A stretch of 17,690 nt of DNA from Bacteroidales bacterium (GCA_004552725.1 SFNM01000088.1:1-17690), one strand, 5' to 3'; shown: positions 7,351 to 14,157, counted from the first letter of the stretch. Notes: generated by a model from the letters alone, not told the origin. Translations and numbers: made by a program.

Positions 7351-8592
7351 ATGGAACTCAACCAACTCACCGCAATTTCACCCATCGACGGCCGCTATCG
7401 CTCCAAATGTGCCGCACTCGATGAATACTTCTCCGAATTCGGCCTCATCCGTTATCGTGTCAAAGTCGAAATCGAATACTTCATCGCATTAGCTGAGCTC
7501 CCCCTCCCCGCTCTCGCATCTATTGACACCGACACCCTCAATGGCTTGCGCGACATCTATCGCAACTTCTCCGTGGCCGACGCTCAACAAATCAAAGACA
7601 TCGACACCTCACAAGATATCAACAACACTGCCGTGCCTATGAGCATCGCCGATGCCATCGCCAAGGTATACCGCCCTGCCGTGGTCGAACTCCGCGACCG
7701 CCTCGCCGCTCTCGCCGCCGAATGGGCCGACGTGGCCATGCTCGCACGCACTCACGGACAGCCCGCGTCGCCCACTCGTCTCGGCAAAGAAATCCAAGTG
7801 TATGTGTACCGCCTCACTGAGCAACTCGCCTCGCTCGACGCTGTGAAAATCTCCGGCAAATTCGGCGGTGCAACCGGCAACTTCAACGCCCACCATGCCG
7901 CTTTCCCTGCCATCGACTGGGCTAAATTCGGCGCCGAATTTCTGAGCAAGCGCCTCGGCATCGAGCGCGAAGCCTTCACCACCCAAATCTCCAACTACGA
8001 CAACCTCGCTGCCCTGTTCGACGCTATGCGCCGCATCAACACCGTGGTGCTCGACCTCGACCGCGATATGTGGATGTACATCTCCATGAACTACTTCAAA
8101 CAGCAAATCAAAGCCGGCGAAGTAGGCTCTTCGGCTATGCCTCACAAGGTCAACCCCATCGACTACGAAAATTCCGAAGGCAACATCGGCATCGCCAACG
8201 CTCTCTACGCTCACTTGGCCCAAAAACTGCCCGTATCGCGTCTTCAACGCGACCTCACCGACTCCACTGTGCTCCGCAACGTCGGTATTCCCATGGCTCA
8301 CTCACTCATCGCCTTTGCCTCTACCCTCAAAGGCCTCGGCAAGGTGCTCCTCAACCGTGCCGCTATCGACGCTGACTTGGCCGACACTTGGGCCGTGGTA
8401 GCCGAAGGTATCCAAACCATCCTCCGTCGCGAAGGTTACCCCCATCCCTACGAAACCCTCAAGCAACTCACCCGCACCAACTCCGTCGTAACCGCCCAAT
8501 CCATCTCAGAATTTATCGACACTCTCGATGTTTCCGACCAGGTTCGCGCCGAGTTGCACGCCCTGTCGCCCTCAACCTACACCGGTATATGA
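7351..8592 (+). CDS. purB: Adenylosuccinate lyase with an internal in-frame deletion
   Basis: Adenylosuccinate lyase splits SAICAR and adenylosuccinate, releasing fumarate, in purine synthesis. The match to Bacteroidales PurB is strong: MELNQLTAISPIDGRYRSK at the start, ARTHGQPASPTRLGKEI (H135 fits catalytic H141 of B. subtilis), KFGGATGNFNAHH, the flexible catalytic loop GSSAMPHKVNP (S260, S261), RLQRDLTDSTVLRN, and a normal C-terminus. However, the protein has 413 residues against about 448 in relatives as I recall them. The loss is at one place: IKDIDTSQDINN (81-92) joins the end of the first domain straight to TSQDIN, skipping the segment that normally contains TNHDVKAVEYFLK and IHFGL. 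Two active-site histidines (H68 and H89 in B. subtilis numbering) are therefore absent. The frame is kept. It may be an inactive mutant allele or an assembly collapse. The next gene overlaps the stop by ATGA. Confidence 0.93.
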   Translation: MELNQLTAISPIDGRYRSKCAALDEYFSEFGLIRYRVKVEIEYFIALAELPLPALASIDTDTLNGLRDIYRNFSVADAQQIKDIDTSQDINNTAVPMSIADAIAKVYRPAVVELRDRLAALAAEWADVAMLARTHGQPASPTRLGKEIQVYVYRLTEQLASLDAVKISGKFGGATGNFNAHHAAFPAIDWAKFGAEFLSKRLGIEREAFTTQISNYDNLAALFDAMRRINTVVLDLDRDMWMYISMNYFKQQIKAGEVGSSAMPHKVNPIDYENSEGNIGIANALYAHLAQKLPVSRLQRDLTDSTVLRNVGIPMAHSLIAFASTLKGLGKVLLNRAAIDADLADTWAVVAEGIQTILRREGYPHPYETLKQLTRTNSVVTAQSISEFIDTLDVSDQVRAELHALSPSTYTGI

Positions 8593-9104
8593 TGCCTCCT
8601 CGCATTATTCCGCCTCATCTCCGCTGTAAACCCGTCAGCGTGCTCTTCGTGTGCCTCGGCAACATCTGCCGTTCACCGGCCGCTGACGGCATTATGCACA
8701 GCCTGGTCGAGGAGCACGCTGTGGCCGACTGCTGGACAATCGACTCCGCCGGCATCGGTGGTTGGCACGTTGGCGACCTCCCCGACAAGCGTATGCGCGT
8801 GCACGCCCGTCGTCGAGGCTACGAACTCACTCACCGAGCACGTCAAGTTCGTGAGGCCGATTTCGACCGCTTCGACCTCATCATCGGCATGGATGCCCAA
8901 AACATCGACGACCTCCGCCACATCGCTCCCACTCCCGAAGCCATGGCCAAAATCTACCCCATCAGCCGGTGGATGGGACGCGTGGCATCGCCCTACGACT
9001 ATGTGCCCGACCCATACTACGACGGCGCAGAAGGCTTCGAAAACGTCCTCACCCTCCTCGAAGACGCCCTCTCCGCTCTCCTGAGCGATTGGTCCACCCT
9101 ATAA
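8589..9104 (+). CDS. Low-molecular-weight protein tyrosine phosphatase
   Basis: Cytoplasmic cysteine-dependent phosphatase; bacterial members often counter tyrosine kinases that control polysaccharide export. The P-loop is VCLGNICRSP, with nucleophile C22, R28 and S29, and the general acid is D141 in VPDPYYDGAEGF, the usual DPY site. The length of 171 residues includes a short N-terminal extension of about 14 residues before the core VSVLFVCLGN. The start is ATG 8589, which overlaps the purB stop as ATGA, or the second ATG at 8592; the open frame extends back into purB but has no family homology there. The overlap implies translational coupling to purB. No tyrosine kinase gene is in the window, and arsenate reductase function is unlikely given the PTP-type acid loop. 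Confidence 0.93.
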   Translation: MMPPRIIPPHLRCKPVSVLFVCLGNICRSPAADGIMHSLVEEHAVADCWTIDSAGIGGWHVGDLPDKRMRVHARRRGYELTHRARQVREADFDRFDLIIGMDAQNIDDLRHIAPTPEAMAKIYPISRWMGRVASPYDYVPDPYYDGAEGFENVLTLLEDALSALLSDWSTL

Positions 9105-9154
9105 CCGCCTTACGCCACGAATTTTGGCTGTTTTGGCAGTTTTTTTGCGGAAAA

Positions 9155-9186
9155 TTTGCGTAGTTCGGAAAAAAGTCGTACCTTTG
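9155..9186 (+). promoter_or_regulatory. Promoter of the SRP RNA gene
   Basis: TTTG at 9155-9158 and TACCTTTG at 9179-9186 are spaced by 20 nt, an excellent Bacteroidetes promoter. The -7 box ends 4 nt before the first G of the RNA stem at 9191, which fits the expected start point. Confidence 0.8.
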
Positions 9187-9190
9187 CAAC

Positions 9191-9286
9191 GGGTAAGTCC
9201 TACACGACCAGCTCCCCGAGAATCCCCCAGGTCCTGACCGAAGCAAGGGTATTGGGTCGTAGCGGTGCGATGTAGTCAGCTTACCC
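9191..9286 (+). ncRNA. ffs: Small signal recognition particle RNA (4.5S-like)
   Basis: RNA scaffold that binds Ffh and its receptor FtsY for co-translational targeting of membrane proteins. The transcript is about 96 nt, closed by GGGTAAG (9191-9197) with CTTACCC (9280-9286), then CTACA (9200-9204) with TGTAG (9271-9275), and CGACC (9205-9209), which can pair with GGTCG (9255-9259). AATCCC (9221-9226) pairs with GGGTATT. The apical part, CCAGGTCC then TGACCG then AAGCA, has the conserved AGGTCC and AAGCA sides of the Ffh-binding loop (helix 8). It has its own promoter and T-run terminator and no open frame. A queuosine riboswitch was considered because queF follows, but the Ffh-loop sequence and full-length closed rod support SRP RNA. 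Confidence 0.88.
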
Positions 9287-9293
9287 TTTTTTT
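9280..9293 (+). terminator. Terminator of the SRP RNA
   Basis: The closing stem's 3' arm CTTACCC runs directly into seven T residues (9287-9293). The RNA's own terminal helix acts as the terminator hairpin. Some read-through may serve queF, which shows no promoter of its own in the remaining 31 nt. Confidence 0.7.
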
Positions 9294-9324
9294 ATTCTGA
9301 TTTCTAACTATTTACTTCATTGAT

Positions 9325-9792
9325 ATGCGCACGCCCGACGAACTCTCCGGTTGCACTCTCCTTGGCAACCAAGGCACCAAGTATGCCGACAACTACTCGC
9401 CTCAGGTGCTGGAAACATTCCCCAACAAGCATCCCGAGAACGAGTACTTAGTCACTTTCAACTGTCCGGAGTTCACCACTCTCTGTCCCAAAACCGGCCA
9501 GCCCGACTTCGGCGAAATCATCATCAACTACATACCTCGCGAGCGTATGGTCGAGAGCAAAAGCCTCAAACTATACCTCTTCAGTTTCCGAAATCACGGC
9601 GATTTTCATGAGGATTGCGTCAATATCATCATGAAAGATTTGGTGAAACTGATGGATCCGCGCTACCTCGAAGTGATTGGCCGATTTATGCCTCGCGGCG
9701 GCATCTCCATCTACCCATTTGCCAACTATGGCGACAGCGAGCACCAAGATTTGGTGCGCCAACGTCTGCTTGCCGCTTTCCCCATCCGATAA
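9325..9792 (+). CDS. queF: NADPH-dependent 7-cyano-7-deazaguanine reductase QueF
   Basis: Reduces the nitrile preQ0 to the amine preQ1, with NADPH, in queuosine synthesis. The 155-residue length indicates the short, homomeric type (B. subtilis YkvM-like). The catalytic cysteine C54 lies in FTTLCPKTGQPDFG, with D61 as the proton donor. The family signature ESKSLKLYLFSFRNHGDFHE (77-96), which binds substrate and cofactor, ends in E96, the residue that contacts the deazaguanine ring. The ATG at 9325 is the first start before the family N-terminus. It stops 4 nt before queC, so the two are a tight pair with consecutive reactions: QueC makes preQ0 and QueF uses it. Confidence 0.96.
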   Translation: MRTPDELSGCTLLGNQGTKYADNYSPQVLETFPNKHPENEYLVTFNCPEFTTLCPKTGQPDFGEIIINYIPRERMVESKSLKLYLFSFRNHGDFHEDCVNIIMKDLVKLMDPRYLEVIGRFMPRGGISIYPFANYGDSEHQDLVRQRLLAAFPIR

Positions 9793-9796
9793 CGCT

Positions 9797-10450
9797 ATGA
9801 AAGACGCTTTGATTGTGCTCAGCGGTGGCATGGACTCCACTACCATGCTCTATGAATTTGCCGACCGTATCGCCCTGGCCGTGACGTTCAATTACGGCTC
9901 GAACCATAATACTCGCGAAATAGCGTGTGCGCGCTATAACTGCGCTAAATTGGGCATCGAATTAGTAGAAATCAATATGCCTTTCATCGGACAACTGTTC
10001 AACAGTTCGCTCCTCAGCGGTGCCGATGCCATCCCCGAGGGCAATTATGATGACGAAAATATGCGCTCCACCGTAGTGCCCTTCCGCAACGGCATTATGC
10101 TCGCTGTGGCTGCCGGATTGGCCGAAAGCCGCGGCCTACACCACTTGATGCTCGCCAACCACAGCGGTGACCATGCCATCTATCCCGACTGCCGTCCCGG
10201 CTTTGTCGATGCTATGTCGAAAGCCATCGCAGCCGGCACCTACGAAGGCGTTACCATCCTCGCTCCATACACCAACATTTCCAAGACCGACATTGCGCGT
10301 CGAGGTGCTGAAATCGGTGTAGACTATTCCCACACTTACTCCTGCTATAAGGGCGGCGAAAAACACTGTGGCCGGTGCGGCACCTGCACCGAGCGTCGCC
10401 AAGCCTTCGCCGACGCCCACATTCCCGACCCCACCGAATACCTTCCCTAA
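9797..10450 (+). CDS. queC: 7-cyano-7-deazaguanine synthase QueC
   Basis: ATP-dependent conversion of 7-carboxy-7-deazaguanine to preQ0. From ATG 9797 the protein has 217 residues, normal for QueC. It begins with the PP-loop LSGGMDSTT (S9-S14 region), continues with FNYGSNH (31-37), PFRNGIML (95-102) and LANHSGDHAIYPDCRP (119-134), and ends with the zinc site C183, C191, C194, C197 in SCYKGGEKHCGRCGTC. The frame stays open upstream into queF to 9677, but that part has no QueC homology. It is 4 nt downstream of queF. QueD and QueE, the earlier pathway steps, are not in the window. No terminator was found after it; the next genes converge from the other strand. Confidence 0.96.
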   Translation: MKDALIVLSGGMDSTTMLYEFADRIALAVTFNYGSNHNTREIACARYNCAKLGIELVEINMPFIGQLFNSSLLSGADAIPEGNYDDENMRSTVVPFRNGIMLAVAAGLAESRGLHHLMLANHSGDHAIYPDCRPGFVDAMSKAIAAGTYEGVTILAPYTNISKTDIARRGAEIGVDYSHTYSCYKGGEKHCGRCGTCTERRQAFADAHIPDPTEYLP

Positions 10451-10476
10451 TCATCTCTACTTTGAGACCACTAATA

Positions 10477-10578
10477 CTACCGGATCGGAAATAAAAAATA
10501 AGTGGTGGCCAGGTGGTTGAATTGAGCAATTAGTGGCAGTAATTCTTTCTGCTTGTCATTCAATATTTCACTGTACAT
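10477..10578 (-). pseudogene. Truncated AbiEii/AbiGii-type toxin, first ~20 codons
   Basis: The minus strand from ATG 10578 reads MYSEILNDKQKELLPLIAQF, then unrelated HLATTYFLFPIR and a stop at 10477. The first 20 residues closely resemble, from memory, the N-terminus of Bacteroidetes nucleotidyltransferase AbiEii/AbiGii toxins, which continue with a FYLVGGTA nucleotidyltransferase motif; that motif and about 250 residues are absent. The start overlaps the end of the upstream remnant (stop at 10568) as in intact bicistronic toxin-antitoxin pairs. The break is right after residue 20. Too short to have the toxin's activity. The match needs a database search. Confidence 0.6.
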
Positions 10579-10735
10579 ACTTTTTTAGGACAAGTGAGAA
10601 GAAATTGTAAATCTCCGGAGCATCATTGAGGATGCGCTCCACTAATAGCGCATCGCTGATGTTATGTTTCTCTGTCTGAGGTGTGTACCAGAAGAGATTC
10701 TGCTGTTTATCAATGATACCTTCTCGGGCCAGATT
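10568..10735 (-). pseudogene. Remnant of antitoxin-like partner of the AbiEii gene
   Basis: On the minus strand an open frame ends with REGIIDKQQNLFWYTPQ, then ISDALLVERILNDAPEIYNF and LVLKKYVQ, stop TGA at 10568. The pattern LFW, about 15 residues, then LVERILN resembles small Bacteroidetes proteins (DUF6922-like) encoded directly upstream of AbiEii-type toxins. No ATG, GTG or TTG lies between the TATATTTG box (10754-10761) and the recognisable part, so it is likely a relic or uses an unusual start. The same open frame runs upstream as an out-of-frame shadow of the Ig-like lipoprotein gene. It is richer in A and T than its neighbours, in line with acquired DNA. Both family and decay are inferred. 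Confidence 0.5.
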
Positions 10736-10753
10736 GTAATACCTTTTATTTTG

Positions 10754-10761
10754 CAAATATA
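10754..10761 (-). promoter_or_regulatory. Possible -7 box of the toxin-antitoxin remnant
   Basis: The minus strand reads TATATTTG, matching TAnnTTTG, about 20 nt before the first recognisable antitoxin-like codons. No TTTG occurs at the right distance upstream (GCTG is there instead), so it is a weak candidate. Confidence 0.35.
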
Positions 10762-10835
10762 CGCCTAAAAAATGGATTTTCAGCCGATATTTGAAAACTA
10801 TTGCGTAGTAACTATGGTTTGCTGAGAGGATGGGG

Positions 10836-12788
10836 TTAGTTGGCGCGGCGGAAGCCGGCGGGGGCGGTGGTGCGGTTGGTGGAGGTGCCGGGACGCTGGT
10901 TGGCGGGGCCGAAGAAGTCATCCTCTTCCTCCTCTTCTTCTTCGACGGGCGCTTGTTCACCGCGGCGTAGTTTGGGCCTATTTTTGAGGATTGCGTAGGG
11001 TTTCTGGGTGTCGAGGGGTGTGTCGTAGATGTCCCACGGTTGTTCAATTTCCCAATTGCGCTTCAGTTCGAGTTTTTTTGGATAGTAAGCGACTTCTTCG
11101 GGCTGGATGGAGTCGAGGATGCCGGTGGTCCATACTCCGTCGTGGTTGGAGTCGAAGAACATACGGGCGTAGTAAGAGCCGGGAGTGATGTATTGGAATA
11201 CGGCGCGGCCATTGGGGGCTGGAACGCGGCGCACGGGCTCGCCGGAGCCGTTGAGGAGTTCAACGATGGCGGTGGAGTCTGCGCCGGAGAGGATGAAGGT
11301 GATAGCGGCGTAGTCTTCGAGGTTTTTGATGGTGAAATCTTGGTTGAAAGGTGGATTGTGCTCGCCGTAAATGCTCACAAAGGCGGCTGAATCCACTGTG
11401 AAGCGGTACTTGGCGCCGGGTTCCCATCGCAGGTCGAAGTGTCGCAGAAGGAGAGGGTCGATGCTGTCGGGACGCAATGGCGGGAGTGCAACCGATTGCC
11501 AGAGGGTGTCGACTTGGATGTGAAGGTGGATGGCGGCGGTGTCGAGGTAGGCAAGGGGTTGGCTTACGGCGAAAGAGAGCGGACGGTCTACGTCGACCAT
11601 TGAGCCGCTTTTGGCGGTGATTTGAAGCAGGTCGAAACGTGGCGGAAGTGTGTCGGCTTCGATTTCTTTTTTGGAGCGCTTGGGCTCGCGGTAGGTGAAT
11701 TTGAGGGTGTCAGTCGACCATTGCAACACATCGAGAGAGTCGGGCTTGCGGTATCGGAGAGCAAGGCGGAGGGAGTCGGTGTTGACGATGGCGGAGTCGC
11801 TGAGCCAGAGGGTGATGGAGTCGCCTTGGGCGGAGCGTTGTGTGAGCGCCCAATGGTCGGCGGTGGTGCCGTTGAGGTGAGTGCCGACCATTGTGATTAC
11901 GGGTGTGGAATCGGGTGGCGCGGCCAGGGTGATGGTGGCGCGGCGACGGTCGGGTCGGGCGTAGTCTTGAATGTATTGGGCCTTGTATCCGAGGTTGAAC
12001 CAGGTGAGCAGCAGGTCGTTGGGCATGTAGCGGATGCCGGGACGTGTGATTAAGGAGTCTTCGCCGACGGAACTGTAGAGGGTGTCGGTGACGGTGATAG
12101 GCTCGGTCCAAGGAGAGATTGTGGTGTCGAGGAAAGCGACGTCTTCGGAGCGGTCCCAATGCCAGTCGCGGTTGAGGTCGTTGAGCGCGTAAATGCGGTA
12201 TTGGCCGGGGGCGAGGTTGCGGATGGTGAATTGGCCGCGTTGGTTGGTGCGGGCGATGCGGTCAGGCGGCAGGGTGTGAATGGCGGAGTCGGCGAGGTTG
12301 GAGTAGGCGCCCACGAGCATACCTTGAGCGGGCTCGAGGGTTTGGGCTTCGAGCACAAGGCCGGAGATGCGCAGAGTGTCGATTACATCGCCGGTGGAGA
12401 AGTCCAGAGCGAAGCCGTCAAGTACGTTGCCTTCGTTGAGGTCTTTGATAGCGTCGCCGAAGTCGATGGTGTAGGTGGTGTTGGCCTTGAGTGAGTCGCG
12501 CAGTTCGATTGAAACTCGTCGCCCGTTGGCCGATATCTGTGGTGATTCAATCTGCACCGGAGAGATGACTACCTTTGAGAAAGCGTCCTCCAGTTGGACA
12601 TTTTCATCGAAGTAGATAGCGATGTTGGTGGTGGTGGAGCGAGTGGAGCCGGGCGCGGGGTTTGAGTTGACAAACGTGGGCGGAACTTCGTCGATGGGGC
12701 CACCTTCGGGGCGTCCGATGCTAGCACACGCGCCCGCAATGAGCGCGCATGCCAAGATCGGTAGCAGGTGCAGATTTTTGAGACGCAT
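10836..12788 (-). CDS. Large Ig-like domain lipoprotein of Bacteroidetes type
   Basis: The 650-residue protein has a lipoprotein signal (hydrophobic run and C21 in LIAGACAS), so it is anchored in the outer membrane or periplasm. Residues about 35-140 (VPPTFVNSNPAPGS, IAIYFDENVQLEDAF, YTIDFGDAIKDLNEGN) fit the bacterial Ig-like/SbsA-Ig (Big_5) domain. A prealbumin-like beta segment follows (TNQRGQFTIRNLAPGQYRIYALND at about 196-219) and recurs near the C-terminus (GRAVFQYITPGSYYARMFFDSNHDG). The tail has seven successive glutamates plus DD, then a low-complexity Thr/Pro/Arg end. No enzyme motif is seen; the role is unknown. The ATG at 12788 overlaps the pfkA stop by one base (TAATG), so translation is probably coupled. 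Confidence 0.85.
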   Translation of the reverse strand: MRLKNLHLLPILACALIAGACASIGRPEGGPIDEVPPTFVNSNPAPGSTRSTTTNIAIYFDENVQLEDAFSKVVISPVQIESPQISANGRRVSIELRDSLKANTTYTIDFGDAIKDLNEGNVLDGFALDFSTGDVIDTLRISGLVLEAQTLEPAQGMLVGAYSNLADSAIHTLPPDRIARTNQRGQFTIRNLAPGQYRIYALNDLNRDWHWDRSEDVAFLDTTISPWTEPITVTDTLYSSVGEDSLITRPGIRYMPNDLLLTWFNLGYKAQYIQDYARPDRRRATITLAAPPDSTPVITMVGTHLNGTTADHWALTQRSAQGDSITLWLSDSAIVNTDSLRLALRYRKPDSLDVLQWSTDTLKFTYREPKRSKKEIEADTLPPRFDLLQITAKSGSMVDVDRPLSFAVSQPLAYLDTAAIHLHIQVDTLWQSVALPPLRPDSIDPLLLRHFDLRWEPGAKYRFTVDSAAFVSIYGEHNPPFNQDFTIKNLEDYAAITFILSGADSTAIVELLNGSGEPVRRVPAPNGRAVFQYITPGSYYARMFFDSNHDGVWTTGILDSIQPEEVAYYPKKLELKRNWEIEQPWDIYDTPLDTQKPYAILKNRPKLRRGEQAPVEEEEEEEDDFFGPANQRPGTSTNRTTAPAGFRRAN

Positions 12789-13768
12789 TAAATGGAGAGA
12801 CGGCGCAAGGTGTTGAGCAACTCGCGGTTGATGGGTTTGTCGTTCTTGATGGCTTTGGTGAAGGGCACATAGACGATTTCGTCGTTCTTGACACCAATCA
12901 TCACGTTGCGTTGGTCATCCATCAAGGCATCGATGGCGGCAGCACCCATGCGCGACGCAAGGATGCGGTCGTGGGCGGTGGGCGAACCGCCGCGTTGCAA
13001 GTGGCCAAGAATCGACACGCGCACGTCGTAGCCGGGGAACTCAGTCTTCACACGTTCGGCCAGACCCATAGCGCCGCCGGTTACAGGGCTTTCGGCCACT
13101 AACACGATTGAAGAGTTTTTCGACTTGCGGAAGCCGTTTTGGATGAGTTCGGCCAATTGGTCGACCTCGGTGGATATTTCGGGGATAATAGCGGCTTCAG
13201 CACCGGAAGCGATGGCGCCGTTCAGGGCTAAGAAGCCGGCATCGCGACCCATTACTTCGATGAAGAAGAGGCGTTCGTGGCTGGTGGCGGTGTCGCGGAT
13301 TTTGTCCACGCACTCCATGATGGTGTTGAGGGCGGTATCGTAGCCGATGGTGGTGTCGGTGCCGTAGAGGTCGTTGTCGATGGTGCCGGGCAGGCCGATG
13401 ATGGGGAAGTTGTATTCGTTGGCGAAGATGCGAGCGCCGGTGAGCGAGCCGTCGCCGCCGATTACCACCAGTGCGTCGATTTCGTGCTTGCGCATAATTT
13501 CGTAAGCCTGCTGACGGCCTTCGGGTGTGCGGAATTCCTTGCAACGGGCGGTTTTGAGGATTGTGCCGCCCTGTTGGATGATGTTGGATACATTTTGAGT
13601 GCGGAAGTCAACGATTTCATCGGTGATAAGGCCGCGATAGCCGCGATATATGCCTTTGACTTTGAGCCCGCTGAAGATAGCCGAGCGAGTGACGGCACGG
13701 ATAGCGGCATTCATGCCGGGGGCGTCGCCGCCGGAAGTGAGGATGCCGATGCATTTGATTTCTGCCAT
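12788..13768 (-). CDS. pfkA: ATP-dependent 6-phosphofructokinase
   Basis: Phosphorylates fructose-6-phosphate to fructose-1,6-bisphosphate, the committing step of glycolysis. The 326 residues carry the PfkA motifs in order: ILTSGGDAPGMNAAIRA (9-25), GGDGS (104-108), whose glycine after Asp marks ATP rather than pyrophosphate use; PGTIDNDLYGTDTTIG (127-142) with catalytic D131; EVMGRDAGFLA (171-181); and the sugar-binding GHLQRGGSPTAHDR (255-268). The start ATG 13768 directly precedes the family N-terminus. A good promoter lies 53-84 nt upstream, giving a leader of about 45 nt. It is followed, with 1-nt overlap, by the Ig-like lipoprotein gene. Confidence 0.97.
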   Translation of the reverse strand: MAEIKCIGILTSGGDAPGMNAAIRAVTRSAIFSGLKVKGIYRGYRGLITDEIVDFRTQNVSNIIQQGGTILKTARCKEFRTPEGRQQAYEIMRKHEIDALVVIGGDGSLTGARIFANEYNFPIIGLPGTIDNDLYGTDTTIGYDTALNTIMECVDKIRDTATSHERLFFIEVMGRDAGFLALNGAIASGAEAAIIPEISTEVDQLAELIQNGFRKSKNSSIVLVAESPVTGGAMGLAERVKTEFPGYDVRVSILGHLQRGGSPTAHDRILASRMGAAAIDALMDDQRNVMIGVKNDEIVYVPFTKAIKNDKPINRELLNTLRRLSI

Positions 13769-13820
13769 GGTAGTTACCGGTATTTGAGGTGTTATGATTC
13801 GATTAGATGCTTTGAAGATG

Positions 13821-13852
13821 CAAAGTTAGCAAATTTGGCTCAAAAAAGCAAA
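13821..13852 (-). promoter_or_regulatory. Promoter of pfkA
   Basis: On the minus strand, TTTG (13852-13849) is followed by 20 nt and then TAACTTTG (13828-13821). This fits the Bacteroidetes promoter; transcription would start near 13815 and run into pfkA. Confidence 0.75.
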
Positions 13853-13906
13853 AACTTTTTCGAGCTCGGTTGCAAGAATAATACTCGGCCTACCCAACGG
13901 CGAGCG

Positions 13907-14085
13907 CTATCGGCTATTGGCGCTGAATAAATCGTCCATGGTCACAACGCTCTGCACCTGCCCTGAATACTCATTGCTCGCCAAAGTATAGATGGTTACC
14001 AAGGTGAGGTGCACAGAGCTGCGACATCGCGTTTCCTCAAAGAAGGCGGTAAGTTTATGCCGCAACTCGGCATTTTTACTCGTTT
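13907..14085 (-). pseudogene. 3' remnant of an AAA-type ATPase gene (C-terminal tail only)
   Basis: In the 389-nt gap between pfkA and the SPOR lipoprotein, an open minus-strand frame without an upstream ATG encodes KNAELRHKLTAFFEETR, then SVHLTLVTIYTLASNEYSG and VQSVVTMDDLFSANSR with a stop at 13907. The pattern (RHKLxxFxEET, LTLVTxY, xVTMDDLF at the end) resembles, from memory, the extreme C-terminus of Bacteroidetes ATP-binding proteins with an AAA (ATPase_2-like) domain and a DUF234/nuclease-like tail. The rest of the protein is missing: a stop codon lies about 55 nt upstream, and the ATPase motifs are nowhere in the gap. It is therefore a relic. Confirmation needs a protein search of this frame. 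Confidence 0.55.
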
Positions 14086-14110
14086 CTTTGCACGGCGGGC
14101 CACTTGCTCC

Positions 14111-14140
14111 GCTAAAATCTGCTAAAATCCGCTAAATCTG
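14111..14140. repeat. Tandem ~10-bp repeats GCTAAAATCY
   Basis: Three near-identical units, gctaaaatct, gctaaaatcc and gctaaatctg, stand in a row. They begin 18 nt beyond the stop of the SPOR lipoprotein gene, inside the decayed region. The units differ by one base or one deletion. They may be replication-slippage repeats or part of the transcript end. Confidence 0.7.
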
Positions 14141-14157
14141 CGGGAGGTGGCGGAGGG

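Noticed and set aside
6616..7365. 249-codon minus-strand frame opposite the aminotransferase
   Set aside because: Shadow of the C-rich codons of the real gene; Gly/Val-rich composition and no motif.
7590..7620. Frameshift as the explanation for short PurB
   Set aside because: The frame is the same on both sides, and the missing motif does not occur in any other frame nearby; it is an in-frame loss.
7609..8301. 230-codon minus-strand frame opposite purB
   Set aside because: Antisense shadow; begins at the deletion point but has no family features.
9110..9147. Possible terminator after the tyrosine phosphatase gene, before a T7 run
   Set aside because: Only 3-4 bp stems can be drawn, too weak to call.
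9191..9293. preQ1 riboswitch ahead of queF
   Set aside because: The element is a long closed rod with the Ffh-binding loop sequence and its own promoter, which fits SRP RNA.
10568..11047. 159-codon minus-strand frame treated as one gene
   Set aside because: Its N-terminal half is an out-of-frame reading of the Ig-like lipoprotein tail (Pro/Ala/Arg-rich); only the C-terminal ~52 residues look like real protein, and these are listed as a relic.
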